A DNA stretch of 64,000 nucleotides from an uncultured Desulfobacter sp. (GTDB lineage Bacteria > Desulfobacterota > Desulfobacteria > Desulfobacterales > Desulfobacteraceae): the NCBI RefSeq assembly GCF_963677125.1, contig NZ_OY781882.1:2736501-2800500 (forward strand), in the 5' to 3' direction. Both the position numbers and the translations under genes were made by a program. Under the pieces are notes generated by a model. It made no database searches. It worked only from the letters and a program-made list of their open reading frames with translations, and was not told the DNA's origin. Of the stretch, positions 58,630 through 64,000 are shown piece after piece (within the stretch, counting starts at the first letter, position 1; every line of letters starts with the position of its first letter).

Positions 58630-59862
58630 ATGCAGATTATAATGGCCTGGCGCAATATCTGGCGCAATCCCAAAAGGACCGGCATCATCTTGGTTGCCGT
58701 GATCATCGGGGCATGGACCATGCTCGCCTTTAGCGCCCTGTCCCGGGGCATGATGGCCTCCACCCTGGAAAATGCATTAAATACGCTGACCGGCCACATC
58801 CAGATCCAGAATACCCTGTTCCGGGAAGATCCGTCAGTGGAAAATCGAATCCCCCACCCGGCTCCTGTGGAAAAATTGCTGGACCAACGCCTGCCCAAAG
58901 GAGCGTTGTGGGCGTTTCGCATCCAGGTAAGCGGTGTGGCTGCCAACGCCAAAAACTCCCAGGGCATCACCATTATGGGCATTGATCCCAAAAAAGAACC
59001 AAACCTCTCATTTTACGGGGATGTTACCCCCAAAGGAAAGCTGCTTGCATCCGGTGACGACCATGGAATCATCATTGGAGAAGCTCTTTTAGACAATTTT
59101 GAGACAAAAATCGGCCGGAAGCTGGTGCTTATGACCCAGGCTGCAAACCAGGAAACCGCGTCCAAAGCGTTTAAAATCAGGGGAACCTTTAAAGCAGAAA
59201 TGCAGTCAACGGAAAAACAATACGTTTTCATCACCCTCAAGGCCGCCCAAACGCTTATAGGAATAAAAGACGGTGTTTCTTTGGCCTGTGTGCGCCTGCC
59301 CGACAGCGCCGATATAAATTCCCAAACGCTTAATAAAGTGCTTGGCGCTGTTCGTCACAGTCTGCCCAGTGATCTTTGCGCTATAACATGGATGGACCTG
59401 CTGCCGTTACTCAAAGGATATCTGGGTATGTTTGACCGTTTTATGCTGCTATGGTACCTGGTTATTTTCATTGCCATGGCGTTTGGACTGGTGAATACCA
59501 TGCTCATGGCGGTTCTGGAAAGAACCAGGGAATTCGGCCTGCTCAAAGCCCTTGGGCTTAAACCTGTAAGAATCATTATCAACGTGTTGCTGGAGTGCCT
59601 CATTCTTCTGGTAACCGGACTTGTGGCCGGTAATCTTTTGGGATTTTTAACTGTTTATTTTTTTTCCGGCGGTATCGATTTCTCCTTCATGGCCCAGGGA
59701 TCGGAATTCTGGGGTATGGGTCGTATGGTGGTCCCGTTTTTTACGGTCAAAGATATCTGTTACGTGAATGCCGTCATTATGGGTTTGGGTGTCCTTGTCT
59801 GTCTGTATCCGGCGATTAAGGCGGCGAGGATAACCCCGGCAGAGGCAATGACCCGTATATAA
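58630..59862 (+). CDS. FtsX/MacB-type ABC permease (LolC/E-like), second copy
   Basis: The 410-residue protein repeats the layout of its neighbour: MAWRNIWRNPKRTGIILVAV, a MacB-type periplasmic domain with GIDPKKEPNLSFYG, and three C-terminal helices with LVNTMLMAVLERTREFGLLK. AAGGAGGG precedes the ATG. Identical length but clearly diverged sequence indicates an old tandem duplication and suggests a heterodimeric transporter like LolC/LolE. It ends 6 bp before a convergent GGDEF gene. Confidence 0.88.
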   Translation: MQIIMAWRNIWRNPKRTGIILVAVIIGAWTMLAFSALSRGMMASTLENALNTLTGHIQIQNTLFREDPSVENRIPHPAPVEKLLDQRLPKGALWAFRIQVSGVAANAKNSQGITIMGIDPKKEPNLSFYGDVTPKGKLLASGDDHGIIIGEALLDNFETKIGRKLVLMTQAANQETASKAFKIRGTFKAEMQSTEKQYVFITLKAAQTLIGIKDGVSLACVRLPDSADINSQTLNKVLGAVRHSLPSDLCAITWMDLLPLLKGYLGMFDRFMLLWYLVIFIAMAFGLVNTMLMAVLERTREFGLLKALGLKPVRIIINVLLECLILLVTGLVAGNLLGFLTVYFFSGGIDFSFMAQGSEFWGMGRMVVPFFTVKDICYVNAVIMGLGVLVCLYPAIKAARITPAEAMTRI

Positions 59863-59868
59863 ATTTTT

Positions 59869-60888
59869 TCAACCGCCGGGCATCACACTTTCCACCCGGT
59901 TTCGTCCAGCCGCCTTGGCCATGTACAAAGCCTTGTCAGCTCTTTTGATAATGGTCGTAATCGTGTCTTTTTTTTCAAATACCGTAACCCCAAAACTGGC
60001 GGTTTGTTTACCCACGCCTTCAACTATATGACTCTGGACACGTTCCCTCAGGGAATGGGCCAGTGTCTCAACCCCATGCTGATCCGACTCCGGACAGATA
60101 ATTAAAAACTCTTCTCCACCCCAACGCCCGGGGACATCCGCGTCGCGCACCCCATGCCGAAGCTGCTCAGCGAATAATTGAAGCACTTTATCTCCAACCT
60201 GGTGCCCATGGGTATCATTGACCTTTTTGAAATGATCAATATCCAACATAATCAAGCCAAGCGCGTTACCATACCGGTTGGACCGGATTAATTCAGCCGT
60301 AAGCACCTCGTCAAGTTTGGTCCGGTTGACCAGACCGGTGAGCTGATCAAAAGTGGCCAGTCGCTCCAATTCCCGATTTTTTTGTTCCAGTTCCTGGGTT
60401 CTTTCCCGCACCTTGGCCTCAAGCTCTTGGTTAAGTGTTTTTAACTGCCGATTCTGCTTTTCAAGGCGGGTCTCATGATCATAGGCGGTCAAGGCACTTT
60501 GAATGGTTAAAATCATGTCATCATTGCTCCACGGCTTTTCAAGGAAACGGTAAAGCTGAGCTTCATTGATGGCTTGCCGGATACCGTCTATATCGCTTTG
60601 GCCGGTGAGCATAATCTTTTTAACCTTGGGCAGTTTGTTGTGGATCTTAATCAGCAGTTCATCCCCCTTGGTGCCAGGCATGATATAATCGCAAATCACC
60701 ACTTGAAGCTCAATGCCGTCAGCTATAAACTCTTCAATGACCTCCATAGCCTCTTCGGCACTGTGGGCAACTTCAATCACCCCCACTTCCTTTAAAGATT
60801 TATAAAACAAGGACCGAAGACTTTGGGTGACAATGGGTTCATCATCCACACATAAAATAGCTGTTTCTAAGGCATTATTGTTACTCAT
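59869..60888 (-). CDS. Response regulator with GGDEF (diguanylate cyclase) output
   Basis: The 339-residue protein has an N-terminal receiver (LCVDDEPIVTQSLR, phospho-acceptor in VICDYIMPGTKGDE, LTGQSD, LEKPW), a coiled coil (EKQNRQLKTLNQELEAKVRE), then a GGDEF domain with ATFDQLTGLVNRTKLDEVL, MLDIDHFKKVNDTHGHQVGD and the catalytic GGEEF in GRWGGEEFLI. It would make cyclic di-GMP when phosphorylated. The start at 60888 follows the stop of the preceding receiver gene by 1 bp; a longer TTG start at 60936 overlaps that gene. Confidence 0.92.
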   Translation of the reverse strand: MSNNNALETAILCVDDEPIVTQSLRSLFYKSLKEVGVIEVAHSAEEAMEVIEEFIADGIELQVVICDYIMPGTKGDELLIKIHNKLPKVKKIMLTGQSDIDGIRQAINEAQLYRFLEKPWSNDDMILTIQSALTAYDHETRLEKQNRQLKTLNQELEAKVRERTQELEQKNRELERLATFDQLTGLVNRTKLDEVLTAELIRSNRYGNALGLIMLDIDHFKKVNDTHGHQVGDKVLQLFAEQLRHGVRDADVPGRWGGEEFLIICPESDQHGVETLAHSLRERVQSHIVEGVGKQTASFGVTVFEKKDTITTIIKRADKALYMAKAAGRNRVESVMPGG

Positions 60889-60889
60889 A

Positions 60890-61315
60890 TTATTCACCTG
60901 ATACGGTACGCTTAAACTGTGCAAGTCCTTGATCAATGTAACGAATCAATTCCTTTGAATCCCAGGGTTTGCTGATCATCTCAAACATATCCGCTTCATC
61001 CCGGGCTCTCTGTACTGACGTGGGATCAACCTGTCCGGACAGCATTACTTTGATGACATTGGGAAACCTGCGGTGAACCTGAATAAAAAATTCATCCCCC
61101 TTCATTCCAGGCATCAGCCAGTCGGAAATAATAATTAAAGGGGTATATCCGTCCGAGGAGAACTCATCTAAAATTTCCAGGCCTTCTTCGGCACTTTCGG
61201 CAATTTCGATTAAATATTGTTTACCATAGTGCTTATAAAGTTGATCTCGTAATGAATGCAAAACAATCTGTTCGTCGTCAACACACAAAAAGAGGCCATT
61301 TTTCGTATCAGCCAT
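60890..61315 (-). CDS. Single-domain response regulator (CheY-like, RpfG-type receiver)
   Basis: This 141-residue receiver has CVDDEQIVLHSLRDQLY, the phospho-acceptor Asp in IIISDWLMPGMKGDEFFIQV, VMLSGQVD and MISKPWDSKELI. It closely resembles the receiver half of the GGDEF protein directly downstream, so the two share an origin by duplication. Lying 2 bp after the kinase gene, it is probably a phosphate sink or an intermediate of a phosphorelay from that kinase. Confidence 0.9.
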   Translation of the reverse strand: MADTKNGLFLCVDDEQIVLHSLRDQLYKHYGKQYLIEIAESAEEGLEILDEFSSDGYTPLIIISDWLMPGMKGDEFFIQVHRRFPNVIKVMLSGQVDPTSVQRARDEADMFEMISKPWDSKELIRYIDQGLAQFKRTVSGE

Positions 61316-61317
61316 AT

Positions 61318-64000
61318 TTAATCCTTATTTCGTGGAAGTAAGATGGTAAAGGTCGTTCCCTTGCCGACTTCAGATTCTATGTCAATCCGACCATCATGTT
61401 TTTTGATAATTTTAGCGACAATATCGAGGCCTAGCCCACTGCCTTCACCTCGTTTCTTGGTGGTGAAAAAGGGTTGAAAAATCTTTTGTTTGTTTTCGTC
61501 CGGGATGCCGCAGCCGGTATCTGCAACACAAATTTGCACATGGTTTTCCAAATTTTTCACCCGGATGGTTAAAACGCCCTTATAATCCATGGCCTGCAAG
61601 GCATTATATATCAAATTTGTCCAAACCTGACTGAGTTCATCCGGATACGCGAGTATGGGTTCCACCGCGTCATAATCCCGGATCAGTTCGGTATTTTGTT
61701 TAATCTGATTATGGTAAATGATCAACACGGTTTCAATGCTGTCAACAATATCCGTCTCTATCTTTTCATTGGTATTACTCTGGCGGATATACGATTTTAA
61801 AGCATAAATAATTTTACTGACCCGGTCCACAGCCTGATTAATATTTTTAGTGTTACTGGTAATGGAATGAAGACTGTACGCGGCCTCAAGGATAAATTCA
61901 GATTCCGGGTGAAATAATAGCGGTTTAAATACTTCCCACTGGTCATGCACATTCATCTGAACCAGAAAAAAGGCCATTTGCCGACCGCCTTCAATACCGG
62001 CCCCACTGAGATTGTCATTAAGTGCTCGAATCATTTCTCGTTCCTCACGACTGGTTCTTAACACGACCTTTTGGGGGGAGTGATTTAACAGACCGAAAAA
62101 AAGCGGGAGATGCCGATCGTCCAATTTTTCAATCAAGTCCGGTATATCTTTTTGTAATTTTTCAAGAAAATCTAAAATATTGCTGCCTGAGGATTTAATG
62201 GCCCCCATGGGGGTGTTTATCTCATGGGCAATACCGGCAATAAGTTGACCTAAAGCCGCCATTTTCTCAGCTTGCATCAACTCTTGTTCTGCCCGTTCAC
62301 GTTCAAGGATCTGAGCCTCAAGCTGCGCCGTTCTTTTTTTAACCATATCCTCAAGCTGATCCCGATGCAAGGATAATTCAACCTGGGCCGCTTTTCGCTC
62401 AGTAATCTCCTGTTTTAGACGCACATTGGCAAGTTCGGTATTTCTTTTTGCATCCTCCACGACCGTCAGGTAATCTTGAATACTGTCTGCCATTTCGTTA
62501 AAGGAACAGGTCAGTTGACCAATCTCATCATTGGATGTCTCTTCAAGGCGAAAATCCATATCCCTTTTCTGAAAATGATTGATGCCGCGAATCATCTTAG
62601 TGATCTTACCGGTCAAGGCTGCAGCCATCCACAGGGCTATCAAAATGACCAATACGATCATCATTCCGGTGGATACACTCATTTTAAGGGCAGCATTTTG
62701 AAGACTGCGGCGAAGATAGGCCAGGTTGTATTCTTTTTGCCTTGTAAGGTTTGCTTCAAAATTTTTTCGAGTGGACTTAATTATGGCTGCTGTCTGCACC
62801 GCAGGTTTATGAAATTCATCCACATTGGCCCCAATGGTGACATACCCAAATCCCCTGGGGTGATTCCCGTAATGGCCGGTATAATAAGGAATGGCTGCTG
62901 CCGTGGTCAATTTCCACAATTTACTCCAAAAAATTAAAAATGATCCGGATCCTCCATGCTGGGTTAGGGTATGCCAACCCGTACACTGGGGTGCGAAATT
63001 GAGAAATCGCCCATCCAGTCCCAAATAACCTTGCTGTGTCAGTTCGCCGGCAGGTTTTTTCTTTAGAGCCTGAGCATCAAACCAGGGCACCTGGATTTCA
63101 AATTCCGACATGGAGCAATTGCATGAAAGCCACTTATCATAGAGCGATTCTTCCAGCCATGGGACGGCCTGTTCCCCGGTTTCAGGATCATATCCCACAA
63201 TAAAATAGTCTCTGGGATGGGAAATATTTCGCCCCTTATAATCCCACATAAACGCGTAATTGCCGGAGCCTGCATTGGACGTAATGCAATAACGGTCATC
63301 GGTAGGGATAACATGATCAGTAAACTCCATGATATGGGTATGATCCAAGGCCAAGGTGACAAAGCCTGTTATTTTGCCCTTAACCACAACCGGGGTGGCC
63401 CATCGTACCAGACCTTTAAAACGAATCCCCAAGGGATTCTCAAGCCCGGCATACCCGGAATTTTCCGGTTGGAACACGATACCTGCCCTTTCAGCCCGGG
63501 CTTTGCTGTAAACGCCACCGGGTAAAAAGCCTTTCACATAAGCGCCAATGACGTCGGAGACATAAATTTGACCGGGCTTAAGTGTTTTTAAGGCTTCAAA
63601 ATAGGTTTCCGCTTTGCAAAAGGTGTTTTCCTTTTTTGACACATCCAACGGCGTGTCAGGTAAAAGGCGGCTGTCGGAAACCTTAAATTTTTCCATGCCC
63701 GACAGATCCACATATGTCATTTCAAGATACAGAGGGCGAGACTCAACCACGCCTGTGGCTTCCGGTGGACGATAATGAAACTGATTGCGGTTATCTTCTA
63801 TCCTTGCCGTCACCTCTTTGTGCTGCACAGGGGCCGGGTCTGCAGGAATCCATCGGGTACCGTCTTCATTCATTTTCCATTTGCCGTCATCCATGACCAC
63901 CTTGCGGGTCCGGCTGGATAAAAAATTCTGGTATGCCCTTTTCCCCGGTATAATTTGAGCGGCTAAACGGATATCCACATCACGGTCGTATAAAAATTTG
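61318..64000 (-). CDS. Membrane sensor histidine kinase (5' end beyond window)
   Basis: The frame stays open through the right window edge (KFLYDRDVDIRLAAQ), so the GTG at 63978 is not necessarily the start and the N terminus is missing. Visible parts are a large periplasmic-type cache-like sensor region, a transmembrane helix MMIVLVILIALWMAAAL, HAMP, a coiled coil ending MAALGQLIAGIAHEINTPMG with the phospho-accepting His, and a long linker. The HATPase domain has LIYNALQAMDYKGVLTIRV (N box), CVADTGCGIPDENKQKIF (G1) and KRGEGSGLGLDIVAKI (G2). It is followed by a receiver and a receiver-GGDEF gene, forming a three-gene signalling unit. Confidence 0.9.
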   Translation of the reverse strand, partial: KFLYDRDVDIRLAAQIIPGKRAYQNFLSSRTRKVVMDDGKWKMNEDGTRWIPADPAPVQHKEVTARIEDNRNQFHYRPPEATGVVESRPLYLEMTYVDLSGMEKFKVSDSRLLPDTPLDVSKKENTFCKAETYFEALKTLKPGQIYVSDVIGAYVKGFLPGGVYSKARAERAGIVFQPENSGYAGLENPLGIRFKGLVRWATPVVVKGKITGFVTLALDHTHIMEFTDHVIPTDDRYCITSNAGSGNYAFMWDYKGRNISHPRDYFIVGYDPETGEQAVPWLEESLYDKWLSCNCSMSEFEIQVPWFDAQALKKKPAGELTQQGYLGLDGRFLNFAPQCTGWHTLTQHGGSGSFLIFWSKLWKLTTAAAIPYYTGHYGNHPRGFGYVTIGANVDEFHKPAVQTAAIIKSTRKNFEANLTRQKEYNLAYLRRSLQNAALKMSVSTGMMIVLVILIALWMAAALTGKITKMIRGINHFQKRDMDFRLEETSNDEIGQLTCSFNEMADSIQDYLTVVEDAKRNTELANVRLKQEITERKAAQVELSLHRDQLEDMVKKRTAQLEAQILERERAEQELMQAEKMAALGQLIAGIAHEINTPMGAIKSSGSNILDFLEKLQKDIPDLIEKLDDRHLPLFFGLLNHSPQKVVLRTSREEREMIRALNDNLSGAGIEGGRQMAFFLVQMNVHDQWEVFKPLLFHPESEFILEAAYSLHSITSNTKNINQAVDRVSKIIYALKSYIRQSNTNEKIETDIVDSIETVLIIYHNQIKQNTELIRDYDAVEPILAYPDELSQVWTNLIYNALQAMDYKGVLTIRVKNLENHVQICVADTGCGIPDENKQKIFQPFFTTKKRGEGSGLGLDIVAKIIKKHDGRIDIESEVGKGTTFTILLPRNKD

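Overview
The window looks like a chromosomal segment of a Gram-negative, anaerobic deltaproteobacterium, most likely a sulfate reducer of the Desulfobacteraceae type (Desulfobacterota). The evidence is the siroheme-dependent heme genes ahbC/hemB/ahbD, a DUF39 homocysteine-synthesis protein, type IV pilus genes with a Myxococcus-like pilA-ABC transporter-pilR arrangement, and LPS (kds/lpt) genes. The species assignment is inference; the gene families are read from the translations.

Layout. 1-2.4 kb (minus): minor type IV pilins fimT, pilV, pilW and the start of a pilX-like gene that the window edge cuts. 2.8-28.3 kb (minus): a large surface-polysaccharide cluster. It holds at least eleven glycosyltransferases (one frameshifted), two methyltransferases, a sulfotransferase, sugar aminotransferase + formyltransferase and aminotransferase (WecE) + acetyltransferase (WecD) pairs, the O-antigen ABC exporter Wzm/Wzt, an ArnE-like small transporter and two large multi-pass membrane proteins. 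Many junctions are ATGA or TAATG overlaps. 28.3-31.3 kb (plus): pilA with a well-spaced sigma-54 promoter and a terminator, then a TPR-like exported protein and an ABC transporter resembling PilH/PilI. 31.5-32.9 kb (minus): the sigma-54 activator PilR, without an adjacent PilS.

32.9-35.3 kb is a decayed zone: a broken phd-vapC toxin-antitoxin module in which vapC carries a 125-bp MITE-like insertion flanked by an exact 10-bp direct repeat, an Rpn-family nuclease gene with a duplicated scrap of itself, and an internally deleted second copy of pilR. 35.3-40.8 kb (minus): pyrC, pyrB, lepB, a DUF39 protein and an M23 peptidase. 40.9-50.1 kb (plus): the envelope and nitrogen-PTS run kdsA-kdsC-lptC-lptA-lptB-rpoN-hpf-ptsN-rapZ-EIIA(Man), then gap-tpiA-secG-tRNA-Leu(GAG) and a strong terminator.

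50.2-55.5 kb (plus): a tiny cysteine-rich protein, then a tightly coupled set of ClpX-like AAA+ ATPase (no zinc finger, IGF loop kept, long C-terminal extension), ahbC, hemB and ahbD. 55.7-59.9 kb: a His/Pro/Arg-rich secreted protein (minus), a 145-bp palindromic MITE-like element, and a LolA-like protein with two FtsX/MacB-type permeases but no ATPase. 59.9-64 kb (minus): a sensor kinase running off the window edge, a receiver protein and a receiver-GGDEF protein.

Together the window holds a nearly complete pilin regulatory circuit (RpoN, PilR, sigma-54 pilA promoter), an LPS/O-antigen assembly and export line, and an alternative heme pathway coupled to a possible ClpP partner. The features most worth following up are the ClpX-like/heme operon, the MITE that interrupts vapC, and the scrapyard next to pilR.
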